Shown piece by piece: positions 1 through 12,292 of a stretch of 64,000 bases of DNA. The DNA comes from Eretmocerus hayati (taxonomy: Eukaryota > Arthropoda > Insecta > Hymenoptera > Aphelinidae): the NCBI GenBank assembly GCA_029851415.1, contig CM056744.1, positions 118,638,838 through 118,702,837 of the forward strand, read 5' to 3'. The notes under the pieces were generated by a model. It did not search any database and was not told where the DNA came from. It was given only the letters and a program-made list of their open reading frames with translations. Both the position numbers and the translations under genes were made by a program. Each line of letters begins with the position of its first letter. The first letter of the stretch is position 1.

Positions 1-42
1 CATTGGCTCAAAAATCGGCGCTGCTTCTGCGCCGCTTTCCAT

Positions 43-1330
43 GTTGTATACAGGGCTATTGACTATGGGAAGTATGAGTTTCAGCGCCTCCGTGCGGCGG
101 AAAACGGCATGCCACGGGAGGGAGCAATCGCACGTGTTTATACGTGGTTTAGTCCACAAGTGAAGCGCCCGCGCCGAGCCTCGGCGCGCGGCGCCGCTCC
201 CGGCACCCGCGCTGGCACCGCGCTCTGAGCAGGCTCAAAAATTCCCCACGTTACCGACTATATCCGGAGTATAGAACCGAAGTTTGGCCACCTCGATCGC
301 TAAGTACAACTCCGAAAAGAGGAGTCAACGTGTGTGTCTATAAATTTACACAAACAATTTTTAGCGCGCGCCAGCGCCGGTGCCGGGAGCGGCGCCACGC
401 GCCGGGGCTCGGCGCGGGCGCTTCACTTGTGGACACACCCTAAGTAGCTCAAAAACCATAGCTCGGATGCGGCAACAGTGTGCAAGGCGGTTATAGGGTT
501 TTCAAAGACGAAGAGTTTGAGCGCTTGTGAGGCTGAATCCGAGCAAAATTGAGTAAATTAGAGCGAGTTGAAATTCTTGCCTATGCTTTTTGCATGGGCG
601 TTGCGGCCAACGCTCAAGCCACCGTTTCTGCCTCGACTCGCTCCGATATTTTTCTCGCTTCGGGCTCTGTGAATCCTTTAATAATGTTCTGATTGGCATG
701 TATGATAGCTCAAAATTTTCGCAATTAAAAATCTAACAACTTTCTCGCTTACTCTTATAAGGATTCAGCAACGGTTTTCCCAAAAATCAAGGTCAGAAAT
801 AGAGCATGCAAATTAGGCGCGTGGTAGGGGTTTTCCTTCATTTTTGAGAGAACCTATCGCTCAAACCTCGTAAGAGTACGCGAGAAAGTTGTTAGATTTT
901 TAATTGCGAAAATTTTGAGCTATCATACATGCCAATCAGAGGATTATTAAAGGATTCACAGAGACCGAAGCGAAAAAAATATCGGAGCGAGTCGAGGCAG
1001 AAGCGGTGGTTGATCAGTGGCCGCAACGCTCATGCTCGCGCCCATGCAAATAGCATAGGCAAAAATTTCAACTCGCTCTAGTTTACTCAATTTTGCTCGG
1101 ATTCGGACTCACAAGCACTCAAACTCTTCGTTTTTGAAAACCCTACAATCGCCTCGCATACTGTTGCCACATCCGAGCTACGGTTTTTGAGCTACGTGCA
1201 TGAGAAGACCGAAGCCCGCACTAAACCACATATAAACACGTTCGACTGCTCCCTCCCGTGGCATGCCGTTTTCCGCCGCACGGAGGCGCTGAAGCTCATA
1301 CTTCCCATAGCCACTCACAACAACACAACT
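43..1330. repeat. Long imperfect palindrome (foldback element)
   Basis: The left arm (about 43-800, with an insertion at 152-434) is repeated in reverse complement at about 845-1330. Matching landmarks are the GGGAAGTATGAG/CTCATACTTCCC pair (69-80 and 1297-1308), the GGCATGCC blocks, and the AAAATTTTGAGC/GCTCAAAATTTTCGC blocks near 710 and 910. The arms look roughly 85% alike by eye and the loop is about 40-80 bp. No coding region is convincing in it. I infer a non-autonomous foldback DNA element; no target duplication could be found, possibly because the left flank is so short. Confidence 0.8.
152..434. mobile_element. GC-rich MITE nested in the left palindrome arm
   Basis: A 283-bp unit begins GTCCACAAGTGAAGCGCC and ends with its exact reverse complement. 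The inverted repeats are about 75 bp long and very GC/CpG-rich, around an AT-richer core of about 135 bp. The right arm of the enclosing palindrome has no counterpart (it runs from GTGGTTTAGT into unrelated sequence near 1200), so the unit is a later insertion. A clear target duplication is not visible, so the superfamily is unknown. Confidence 0.75.
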
Positions 1331-1339
1331 CACAGAGTC

Positions 1340-3840
1340 GAATATCCGACACGAGCTGTGACTGCGAGTTCAATTTTTTTCTCGGCATTCAAAGTGTAGC
1401 ATGAAATTTTAACTGAATTTTATTCAATACGTTCGCTGCCATGGGTTCCACCGATGGAACCCGTCAATTTCCATTTTTTTTTTCTTTCTTATCTTTACTA
1501 ACTTGTATTGGATTGCAAAGTATTATCAATGACAATCTATCATCGTGATCCACTTGAACAATAAGCCAAAAAAATCTATCCCCATAATAACGTTATTTGT
1601 CAAAATACAAGTATCAACTTTGTGGCCGCAAATTGAAATTTCGAAAAACTGTCCACTCAGCAACCGTGTCAAATCTCGCGGGAAATCGGGAGACTTGAAA
1701 AATCTCTATTCGCCTTGATGATCTCGCGGTTTGGTTTCGTCGTAGACAGGAAAGTTATAAGGATTATCGTGAGAATGTAAACTCTGCACACATTAGCTGT
1801 AGATCGAATAGAACAAGCCGTGCGTAGTTGCATAGTTTCAAAATTCGGCAACGATGTAGTAGGCAGTTTGGGTAGATACATTACCAGGGAAGTGAAAAAC
1901 TCTTCTGTTAAAATTTTTCTACACTAAATCATCTTTCATGAATTTAAGATCATCTGCGTAAGTCGAGGACCTTATCAATCATTTCTTCTTGATGCACGAG
2001 GCATTGGAGGAAAAAAAACTGTTGTCGTTGTCAAAATTTAGTCGTGGAAAAATTGCAAACCCTCGAGCTTCACTCTTGGGTAGCATGGACGAATCGAGGA
2101 CGAATAAATTGCATTCATGGACGAATGAGTTTTCATGCAAACGAATGAGGACTCTGGGACTCCAGTAAATGTTTGGAATGAAATTCTCACATTTCTATAA
2201 TGGCGGTAATGCATTTTCGAACCTCAAACTCACATGATCCTTTGATATGCGCGCCACGCAGGCACAAAATTGAGTTGTCCAGTAAAAGAGCGGAAAATGT
2301 TTGGACCGAACATTTCGAAAGAAAAGCAAAGAAAAAAAGTACAGTTTACAGAGGAAATGCCATGCCCTGCGTGATGCAGGTACCTTTTTTGTCGAGATGA
2401 ATATTATAATTGCACATAGTTTGCAAATCTGCGAACCAGCGACAAGAGTATATCGACTCGTCAGCTCGTTTGCGTTCTTGGTGTGGCACTATAGCTTCAC
2501 GGTCTACACTTTAATTTTCAACCATGGAAATTTTTTAAATGAAAATGAAAGGACCGAGGCGTGAATATTATCAGACGCAAAAATAGGGCCTGCTTCAAGC
2601 GATCATCCTGACTGAGATATTGTATCACGAGCTATACTTCGGGATCGATCCACTTATGATCTGCACGTTGCAGTTTCGATCCAAGTATCAATCGTTGGAC
2701 AAACGAGCGATATCACATCTAATGTTGAAAGTTTTTAAAAACCAAAAAATTCACGCTCAGCTCGAGAGATTGAACTCAGAGAGTGTGAGTATGAATCAGA
2801 TCGTCCAAAATCCGCGTTATACGCACAAATGTTCTATCTTCTTACTGCTCAAAGCTGCACGTGACCAAGAAGTAGCGAAACCCGAATTTTGAATTACGTA
2901 CCACCAAACCGCAAGATACATTTTCTCACAATCTGCTAACGAATTCGTGCAGACTCACATAGGACCTTCAGATCTCGCCAATGGCAAAATTGGCGCGCAA
3001 CTCGAAGTGGTCAAATTTTTTCGCACCTCTCGGGCTCGGAAAAAAATCTCATTGCGGTTTCGATTTCTCGTCAGTGTTAGGTACCTATACCAAACTACGT
3101 GTGAACGACTTGGCACATACTCTCGTGTACGTTGATTAGACCTCTGTAACGATACTCTCATAACATCAATTGCAGACTAAGTGATACATATCTTGGGTAC
3201 TGTATTGATTCAACAACCGCACAAAAAATTTTTGCCAACGACGAAAAAACGATTTCACTTTGTGCTAGTCACGAGTGTGTGATATAGTTGGTGCATGTGC
3301 GTGAGATCGAACGGGGCCAATTCATCACAACAATTTCTCAATCGGGTGGAATGAATGCAGATTAGGGCCTATGGCCTCCTTTGTGAAAATGATATTTCTC
3401 AGGCCAATTGCAGATGCGGTAATGTGGATCTCTGCAGAGGAGCCTGATTTCTTCTTTGAAGTTGCTCCGAAGATAAGGATTTGATGCACGCATGCGTCGT
3501 GGCTCTTTTATATGCCCGATTGCTTCATTGATTTATTGAGCATCCAACACAGCCGCAGGGATTCATGACTTCAAAGTGTGCAAAGGGGGGCAATCACTCG
3601 TTACCATTGAATGTTGGATTTACGAGCGCTTCACGAACGGGATTCTTTTCAACCGAAGTAAAATATTACACGCATCTCGTGTCCAGAATCTCGGAGCCAC
3701 GATGAATAAAATATCACTATATTTTTGGAACTCGGTTGTGGCCTGTCTATATTGGCTCGCAAAAAGTTGAAGTCGTATTCTGGTCGCTCAACTCCATTTG
3801 TGTAATATCGTCTTCCCAAAAATTCTTCCCTGGTAGGAAT
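1340..3840. other. Intergenic, no supported gene
   Basis: AT-rich sequence with short open frames on both strands and no recognisable domain or exon structure. A small perfect hairpin (GGGTTCCA, 4-nt loop, TGGAACCC) lies near 1443-1462. Confidence 0.6.
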
Positions 3841-5083
3841 GATGAGCATTTTTTGGCCAATAACTGGCCAAATAGGATGGCCACTGGCCATAAATTGGCC
3901 AAATATGTAACGCTTTTTTGGCCAGTTTTTGGCCAATGGGATTAAGCACGAATCTATTTCAGCGGCTCTTCGAATGGTTTCATAATGAATTTTGTCAATT
4001 GTATAAGCAATATCTATCTTTCCTGAAATTCTTAGCCGATGAGCACGTCAAGCTTCAATATATTATACAAATGAAGTTGGAGATCTTGATAGATATTGTC
4101 TTTCAGAACTACCGGAACTACCAGGATTACAGCATGGTTTTATTATGAATATTTGTATGAAATTGTCAAGGACATCGATAAAATGAATGCGAGATGACGG
4201 TTCAAAAATTCTGGAAATGTTCATGAAGTAATCAGGAAAGATGAGGATAGTATTCTAGGATATGGAATAGTGTTCGCGAGAAAAAAATTTGACCAAAGAG
4301 TGTGGTTAGCTCAGATACTCAAAATGTCAAACATAACCTCAATACCCGTAATGTTGGACATAATCTCAAAATAGCTCTTAATACAATTAAATACCAAAAT
4401 CAAGGTTGGCTCTTACTCTTTCGATGATCATATCTGGGCTTGGAGGGGTATCCGAAGACTCAAAAGGCAATTTTCTATATTGAGATAATGATGAAATCCA
4501 TTAATCAAAAATCCTGAGAAGATGTTTATCAATGATTTCACGTTGATAATTCAATAATAAATACTGAAAATTATCAAACAAATCACCCTCAAAGATGAAT
4601 TTTACCATTATCTCAACACAAAAGTTGCCTTGGGACCCTACGAAAGCACAGATGTGTTCATCGATAGAGTAAGCGTCAACCTCAATTCTAGTATTTACGT
4701 GTATTCAGTGCTTTTTTCAGATTATGTTTGACATTTTGAGTATATAAGCTATCAGAATGGCCAATTTACCACATACATAAGATACATTTGTGGGTACTTT
4801 CATAAAATATGTAACTCCCCTGAAATATGTGATATGAGCTCTAAAATCACTAATTGGGGAATTCTCAAAAATTCATAAACACATGTTAACCGTTCCCTTG
4901 AGAAACGAAATAGACGATTTATCTTTGAGTTATTACCATTTTGAAACTTGATTGTCAATTCTTGAGGTTATGTTGGCAGAAATATGGCCAAAAATTGGCC
5001 ATTTTTGGCCATTTACATGAGACCATTTTTAACCTAAGAAAACTGGCCAAAAATTGGTCAGGTGGCCAAAAAAAATGCTATGA
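3841..5083. repeat. GGCCA-rich inverted pair bounding a 1.0-kb segment
   Basis: Two ~100-bp blocks, 3841-3942 and 4979-5083, are packed with TTGGCCAA, TGGCCA and GGCCAAAAA words and are degenerate reverse complements of each other. The outer edges read GCATTTTTTGGCCAA and TGGCCAAAAAAAATGC. They flank a segment that itself contains a palindrome. This may be an old transposon with repetitive subterminal ends. Confidence 0.55.
4316..4748. mobile_element. Palindromic MITE-like element
   Basis: The left edge TACTCAAAATGTCAAACATA (from about 4317) recurs in reverse complement ending near 4744. A second inner pair (AGGCAA...TTGAGATAATG near 4465-4490; CATTATCTCAA...TTGCCT near 4608-4634) shows the arms run inward for most of the ~430 bp. 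There is no coding capacity. It sits inside the GGCCA-bounded segment. Confidence 0.65.
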
Positions 5084-7216
5084 AAAGTCCACGGGACGAG
5101 AACTGTTGAAGAATGTTTACAATAGCAAAGAACTAATGAAGGGTGGTCCTAATGTACTTAAGCGATTTTATACAAATCCAATGAATCGTGCCATTCGATT
5201 CAAATTCAGAGATAAAAACGAAAACAAGATTTGGTGATACAGGTAATTGGTGCTCGATATGAGCTACAAAATGCGACCACGCAGAGCTCTCGACGACCAA
5301 TAGGTTCTGAGATATCTATAGCTCTGAAGATCATCAGCTTGATTCCCAGGTGTCCTCAGACTTTTGACCGGTAGTGTACTAACGACAAAAATGGATCAAA
5401 AGAAAGCAAGAGTTCAAGACGGAGCATTCCAGGGGTCGTGAAGGTAGGAAAATCACTCGTTGTATTTGTTAGGGAAAATTTTACGCAAAAGTGGGGAGTA
5501 TGTATAAGCTCAGTTGACACAAATCATTAGACTGACCTTCGTAAGGATAAGTTATTTGAAAGTGATCGATTGCTGATGGAAATTGATTGAATTCGGAACG
5601 TTCATTTCGAAACCTTGTTTTTATAATTATATCCTATTCGCGTTTTGAAGATGTGACGATAGAAAAAATTACTCAGCCTTTTGCGAGCTTTTGGTTCGAA
5701 TCGTGCGAAAATCTCACCTTCCTTGCATCATCCAAAACGTTGAAAATCACGCCACGATTTCCTATCCATCCGCATCGCTACCATCCTCAAATGTTTCACA
5801 TGGGCAAATGTGAAGTTGTCCGTTACATCATTCATCTCAACCACAGCCAAATATCGTTGTTGGTGGTATGAAAGATAGCTTTACTAAAATTATCCATGCA
5901 CTGCCTCAATTGGCCGTAGCGCATTTTTTCGTTTTGCGTTTAACGAGTACATGGCCAGACTCAATATTACGTGCTCACGTATGGCATACCGTTATCACAC
6001 GGGCTCGTGCTGAGAGAGACTAGCGGGTGGTAAAAGGTGGATGCATGTGCATCAGACGCTAGATGCGCTAGAATTCGAGCGATGAAACGAGCTCGATTGT
6101 GTTCGTACGTACAGCTTGTTTGGGTGTTTTACTTGGGTTGGTTCTCATGCTGGTTTTACACACCGTATGGTCACAAAGTTCACGCATATAATAAGGCTGC
6201 AGACCAAATATAGTTGTCTTTTAAAGCGTTCGCGTCGCAAGTGAGCTATGCGCCTGCTGCTGTGGATTTTCGGACACCTCAAAATTTTTGTAATAACCTA
6301 TTAAAATTTCGGCCTGGAAGAAATGATTTCATATTCCATTCAATTTTCATCTGAATCAAATCAAGTCTCCGGATTTTCCAAAGTTGTAATACAAATTGCA
6401 CAGCTTTTTAATGCCTCGCAGCTGTAATTGAAAATTTTCCCAAAATATTTCATTGAACGAGATGAAAATTGAAGCAGTAGCAGATTGAGGCATTTCGCCA
6501 CAACCCAGCAATCCCAAAATCAACTGACATCGAGAAATTGTGACGAGAGCTGCATTCGAGAACACGAGACAACGGATAATCTGGTAAGATAAGGTTTTGA
6601 AAATTAATAGAAGAAAAATGCATAAAAACAGATAAGTAAGTAGATGAATACGACTTTGTGGGGAGAAATTCTGAAATGGTGCATATTGATGCAAATTCCT
6701 TTCCTCGTCATAAATATCGATCGTCTAACATACCCATACGTCGAATAAGTCGCCTATGAATAGTTTGTTTATTTTCTCAACTTGGCATACTGAGCACCGT
6801 CAGCAAAGGTGCAAAATGATGAACGAGTTGCGCTGCTAATGGTTCAGATGCGAGAAATATACTCTTTTGCTCCTGCGGTCCTCGGTCTGCTTTCTGTAAA
6901 AAGTACCCCTTTTAGTATCTGCCCATCAATAATGTATTGATGGTTTATCTACTCTGTATCGTAGCCGATATCCACCAAAGATGATGAGAAAGATCGATTA
7001 CCGCGGGCGGGAACTCAATCGACGGACTGTGTTAACCATCTTAACAAAAAACCATCTCAACCATCTTAAAATATCTTTTGATTTCAATGGGATTCGGTTT
7101 GATGAGGTTTTATGACCCGCACCGTGGCCGTCGAATTGCGTCTGATGGCTGAGAATCCTAGATGTTTTACGGGAGCACAACCATACACTAGAAGATCAGG
7201 CAATCGATCTTCATGG
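5084..7216. other. Intergenic, no supported gene
   Basis: No exon, RNA gene or strong repeat is evident. The frames at 5587-5871 and 6356-6694 have no recognisable domain or flanking splice signals that would make them convincing. Confidence 0.55.
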
Positions 7217-7638
7217 TGGTCTGGCATGATTTACCGGACCATACACCATACACACTGAGTCTCGATTTTGGTCTGGGAAATTATGCCAGACCTCGAGCGA
7301 TAGACTTTAGGTCTCGATTTCAGTTAGCCAAAATTATGCCAGATCTCAAGCCACACAAATCATGGTCTTGGTCTTAGTCTGGAAAATTATGCCAGACTAT
7401 CTGCCGCACACGACGATAAAAGTTAAAAATGTTTATTAAATCTCGCTATGATGGTCTGGCAAAACCCGACAGCGCGAGAGTTTTCCTCTTTATCCTGGTC
7501 TACATCGAGTCTTGATCTGAGTCTGGCTAAATGAGCCAGACTTTCCGCGACACAATCAAAAGTCTCGCAAAGTCTGGTAAGCCACACTTTCTCCGAGACC
7601 TCGAGAAGGACATATTTTGCCAGACTCTCCGCCAGACG
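7217..7638. repeat. Degenerate array of GTCTGGC / GCCAGAC palindromes
   Basis: Units of roughly 70-100 bp each contain GGTCTGG(G/C)(A)AAATTATGCCAGAC or a variant, separated by GAGTCTCGATTT-type and CGCCACAC-type words. At least five GTCTGG...CCAGAC pairs are visible, ending at GCCAGACG just before a T-tract (7639-7654). Each unit is a short hairpin and the whole is a diverged tandem array. Confidence 0.7.
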
Positions 7639-7654
7639 TTTTTTTTTTTTTTTT

Positions 7655-9176
7655 ACACGGGCGGGGATGGTACAAGATGCTTGAAAAGGATGAGATGAGA
7701 ATGATCGATTCCGTTGGGCTATTTTTTATTTTTTCATAAACTTCGTGAATCAGACTCAGATGAAATTTAATCAGAAACGATGTGCAGAAAAAATACGAAC
7801 AAATGGATAAAAAAGTCATTGTGACATAAGAAATTATTGTTCGATATCGCCAATAGTCTGTCAGGATTTGTTCAATGGGTGTATTCCAAAATGAACCAGC
7901 TGGTCAATTTTGCAATGCCCCAGAAAAAAAGAGCTCTTAGCGTATTACATTCAATCTGATGAAAAGCAATTCTCGAAAAAGTGATGTTACAAAATAAGAA
8001 ATTTACTTTCCACGGACGTTTTGAGTGAGTTTCATTTCACGTGTTACTATCACTAAAAACAATTTTTTCTTCAGTATAGTGATTGGGTCAGATGCAAGAG
8101 CACGTTTTCCATTGCATCAGGTGTAAAATACAATCATGATCATGCATTTGACTCGTTTTTGAATGTAAAATTCTATACCTGACCGATTTGGTCTTGGGGG
8201 TCTTGTGGTTAGACTATAATAATGAACCCACACACCTAGCCTAGACCCACCATCAAATTTTGGACAATTTCATGAACCTTCAAGAATTGCGAGGTCTGCT
8301 CCCCTATTTTTATAGAATAAGAAATGGTACACGAGTCAGATTCAGTCCATCCGACCTTACGATGGAAGATAAACCAAACATTTGTACACGTACATACATT
8401 TCCGTATGTATCTCAAATTCTATAGTAAAACACTCCGGATATGTATAACCGCGTTCTGCATGAAAGTTAACCAATTCCATGGACCGCATTAGAATATCCG
8501 CACGGACTACACGAAATCTCGAAATGTATCTGAGGGGTCTGAACATACATCCAATAGTAACTGAACTGAATCTCTATACGTGATCGCACCCGTTTCAATA
8601 TTCTGCAAGTTATACAGAAGTACAACAACAACAACGTAGCAGAGAAGATGCATAGAACAAGCGAGGGATAGCATCTCGTAGAGTTACATAAACTTGAACG
8701 AAGCGAGCGAGTTTGTTTAATACTTCTCAGATGGAGATAGCTACATTGTATATCGAGAGTATGTGCGAGTGTGCGGTGTGCGGTTGCGATTGAGGGCAAA
8801 GTTACGACAGCTGGAAACTACTTCTGAGCGTTTGCGGCAAGCCTGGGATTTCATCAATGAAGTCAAGACCGATGTGAGCTACCCTCTTGGGCTAATAATC
8901 TTCTTTCTATTGAAACCAAGAGCTCTGGTCATCAAAGAAAAGTAACATTGAGGTTACAGATCCATTTGTGGTGACCAAACAAATTTCATGGAATCGATGA
9001 AAGTGCGAATGTACACGATTACGAACAGACACTATTTCGACCAACGATAATGACAAATCGAAATGGATCATGGGCTTGTTTCAAACATGGATTTTCATCT
9101 GGAGAATTAGTGTCCATGGAACGAGCTTTTTATGTGTAACATTCCATCCTCTTTGAAACAAAAGGATTCCATTCCA
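7655..9176. other. Intergenic, no supported gene
   Basis: AT-rich. A helical, charged frame at 8763-8945 ends near a GTGAGC donor-like site (about 8873) but has no good acceptor or homologue I recognise, so I do not call it an exon. Confidence 0.5.
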
Positions 9177-9780
9177 CACGCACAGAATTTTTCGATAAAA
9201 ATTACGGGCACAGTTAGGGTAATCGTGGGACGTCCGACATTTCAGCCTACTTATTGCGGATGAGTGTCGAGAAAAATTACCTATCTGTAAGGTAAATTTT
9301 ATTTCAGCTCAAAAATTGTATCGAATTTGGTGAAAAAGTGCGGTGAATTTGGGTAGATTTTGCGGGCACTTGTAGGGTAATTTTTACCGTACCAGTATAA
9401 AGAGCTGCGGATGCGCCTGCGCGCGCCGCGAGCTCGGAGCTCGCCAGCTCGACATCTCATCTAACCTCAAAAAAACTTCGGTATAGAAATACATTATTTG
9501 ACTCGTTCTGATGAAGATGCCTGGATTTTGATTCGAGGTCAATGCATACAAAGTGATGAAACCAATCATCTTCATTTTTACTCGTGGTGACTTTAATATT
9601 GAACAGAGGAATATCACTGTTAAGTGGCATGACAGAAACCATCTCCTTGGTACAGGGAAAAATTACCCTACATGCCCGTAAAAATTGGCGCTCCTAGGTG
9701 GCGCATCCCACGATTGCCGGCATGTAGGGTAATTTTTCCCTTACCAGTCTGGTAATTTTTATCGAAAAATTCTGTGCGTG
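9177..9780. mobile_element. 604-bp MITE with CACGCACAGAATTTTTCGAT termini
   Basis: Both ends carry CACGCACAGAATTTTTCGAT continuing to ATAAAAATTAC in inverted orientation (9177-9205 and 9752-9780). Inner inverted copies of TAGGGTAATTTTTACC (about 9373 and 9655) and of AATCGTGGGA (9221 / 9706) show extended imperfect arms. The flanking dinucleotide is CA on both sides (9175-9176 and 9781-9782), consistent with a 2-bp duplication. It is non-coding, and GGTGGCGC in the right arm resembles words in other MITEs of this window. Confidence 0.8.
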
Positions 9781-9782
9781 CA

Positions 9783-10567
9783 GCTATCGTTTCGGACAAA
9801 TCCATCCACTGGTAATAATACATACATATTCGCTCAATGAAACAACATTCTTTCCATGGAATGGCGAGTTTGCAGTCTCCTTCCATATAAACTGTTCAGT
9901 AAGACTTATTGCATCTCTGATCTATCCGTGAACACAATTTGCCATATTTTGAATATTTCCTGTTCGATTGCACTGGCATTTCTACCAGGACAGCGAAACA
10001 TGATTTGCTATAGGCCTGGAACTATCCGCAAATTATCTGAATACTTTCCGGATATCCGGATATGTTCAAGTCCCAGCCCTACTAAGCTACAATACTATTG
10101 AATTTTCAATCCCTGAAATCACCGATCACTCATTTTTAACAATCAGAAAATGCAACCGAAGCGAACACGACAGAACCTCTCAGAGCGCATCCCTCATCGA
10201 TGAGCACTTTCGTAATTCAAATTCTCCCGCTAAAGTTGCAAGGCCAGACGCGCACCTCCGCTCGCGCAGTTTCTGCGATCTTCCATCTTCCATCGAGCGC
10301 ATCGAGCATCGAGCACCAAAACAGTTCTGGCGTTCTGCATCGTCTGAATCCTTTGTGAGGGTCAGGGTCTCTCCTTTGCGGAATCCACCCCGTGGAGGCT
10401 GGCTCTAGGTGGAGGGTCCTTGCGGAAGTCATTGAAATATCCTCGGCCTCGCGAAGAGTGAGAGATTCGCAGCAGGATCGTTTCTGTGCTTGCCGGCGTC
10501 ACCGTATCGTCTGCTTTGTTGTGATCTTTGCTCGCAGATTCTCACCGCATGGATGTGCTTTACTGCA
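9783..10567. other. Intergenic, becoming CpG-richer toward a promoter
   Basis: The first part is ordinary AT-rich DNA. From about 10190 GC and CpG rise (repeated ATCGAGC words near 10285-10312), as often seen upstream of insect promoters. No coding exon is supported. Confidence 0.5.
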
Positions 10568-10577
10568 TATATAAATA
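10568..10577 (+). promoter_or_regulatory. Candidate TATA box
   Basis: TATATAAATA lies in a locally CpG-rich stretch, followed about 30-110 bp downstream by GC-rich leader-like sequence and a consensus splice donor. Transcription would start near 10600. This is inferred from motif spacing only. Confidence 0.35.
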
Positions 10578-10599
10578 TAGTGGCCCAATGTAGAAGCGA

Positions 10600-10684
10600 A
10601 GTGAATTTGTCGTGTTGCGCCTGCGCCACCGAGCACCACCCACCACCGACCGGCTTCCACAACAACTCTCGTGTAGCTCCATAG
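10600..10684 (+). other. Candidate non-coding first exon (5' UTR)
   Basis: GC-rich leader ending CTCCATAG followed by the strong donor GTGAGT at 10685. It has no useful ATG (the one near 10589 is followed at once by TAG). It could splice to the acceptor ending at 17576, 12 nt upstream of the ATG of the C15orf61-like gene. That link is a guess, and a gene further on is equally possible. Confidence 0.3.
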
Positions 10685-12177
10685 GTGAGTTTGATTTGAT
10701 TAATTGCGCGCAACCGGTGTGTTTTTTGGACATTTTCAATTCTTTTGGGAGTGGAGGAAATCAATGCGAAATTATAGATTGTACCTGCTCAAAATTTTGC
10801 ATAAATCATACAGATTTCTAATAAATTATGAACATAAAATTGAGAGTAAACAGGCACGTCGCTGCATTCACTGTAAACCCTGACGGTGATCCAATTGTTT
10901 TCTTACGGAGATCTGGTTACTAGCTCACCCAAAATCCGTATACCCCGGGATATCCACGTGGTGAAAAAATTGTCTATAAAGATCAAATATCTCGAATCTA
11001 GCATAATTTAAGTCCGAATATGTCACTTATTTTTCTATTTGTGATTTTGTACCCGGATAGATTGAGAGATCCACAAATATCTTGGACAACTTATTCTTAT
11101 GAATAAATGGGACAACTCTGTCTTCAAATCCTCGAAAGAACCTCGATTTTAGTCACCTCGAAGACCTCATCTTCATCCACCTATAAATCACAAGCCTTTT
11201 TCTAGGCATACAAATTACCTCATTGTCGCATCGTCTAGATCATTATTCTGAAAATTGGCGCCCGTATAATAACACCGCCCTATCAGCGTAAATCCTCGTA
11301 TAGGTAAAAAAAATAGCCCAAGTAATATACTACAAGGATCAGCCGACAGGTATGGAGATGATGGGCTTTTCATCGAGACGCAAAGCGTTCAAGCTCATCT
11401 TTTTCGAGGCGCGTATACGGCAATTTATACGTGGCGAGAAAACGAACATACGCGAGGGCTTATCTTGCCATTTTCATAATCGTAAATCAAGCTTGGCTCT
11501 ATACTTGCGATACTCGATCCCGTCTTTGAGGCAAGAAGAAAAAAACCAAGGCTGCTTGGCTACCGAAGAGATACACCAAGTACGAGTGATGTATAAATGT
11601 ATAATAATGTTGGCTTTCTCGTCACGCGCAAAATTTCCCATTCGAGACTCGTAGCTGCGCGTATTTTTGAGCTTGAAAGTATTATATGTATATCGAAACT
11701 CGCGCTTGCTGCGTTGATTTTTAATGCTAACGGAACCTTTTACCAACTTTGCGAGTATCATTTGATGCGAATCGTTTGAAAAATCTTTGTTTTGGGTATT
11801 CGACTAGAATGAATATCATTGCTCTGTCTTAAAAAATTTTCGAAAGGAAAAACTCTTTCAGCCCCTTAAAATCCAGACCTTCTGAGAACGGGTTATATAA
11901 CATGTTGTTTTTTTACTCGAACCACTTCTTAGGAGGTACCGATTAGGCGCAACGCACGCAGAATCTCATGAGACATTCAAAAACGTCACACATTACAATG
12001 CTGGTCATCCAGAGCGTCATAATGAGATTCCTCACAATTTTGGTTATTCATGAGTATTCTAGACGTGCATAATTCAGACGAGTGCTATTAACCCCACTGG
12101 AAAAACCCCGTAGACTCAAACACGATCAAAAACTCAGAAAACGTAAAATGTTTCTACGTATATTGACCGATAAAATA
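10685..12177. other. Non-coding (possible intron)
   Basis: No exon, RNA gene or strong repeat is seen on either strand. Confidence 0.5.
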
Positions 12178-12292
12178 GCATACGCATCTCGTGCCGGAAA
12201 TCTTTGTTCTCCAGGGAAACCTTGCTGAACCTCGGCTTCGCCGCAAAGTTTTCCCAGAGAACAAAGATTTCCGGCACTCGACGCGTAATATA
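12178..12292. repeat. Compact near-perfect hairpin
   Basis: GTGCCGGAAATCTTTGTTCT at 12191 is answered by its reverse complement ending at 12277. Pairing covers about 27 bp with one or two mismatches and a ~33-nt loop, and a weaker outer stem (GCATACGCATCTC / TCGACGCGTAATATAC) extends it. It could be a tiny MITE or a transcribed hairpin such as a small-RNA precursor; the sequence alone does not decide. Confidence 0.75.

Noticed and set aside
7217..7638. CRISPR array
   Set aside because: Repeats are degenerate, spacing is irregular and the surrounding genome is eukaryotic.
8763..8945. Possible coiled-coil exon ending in GTGAGC
   Set aside because: The helical stretch is short, the upstream acceptor is poor and no homologue is recognised.
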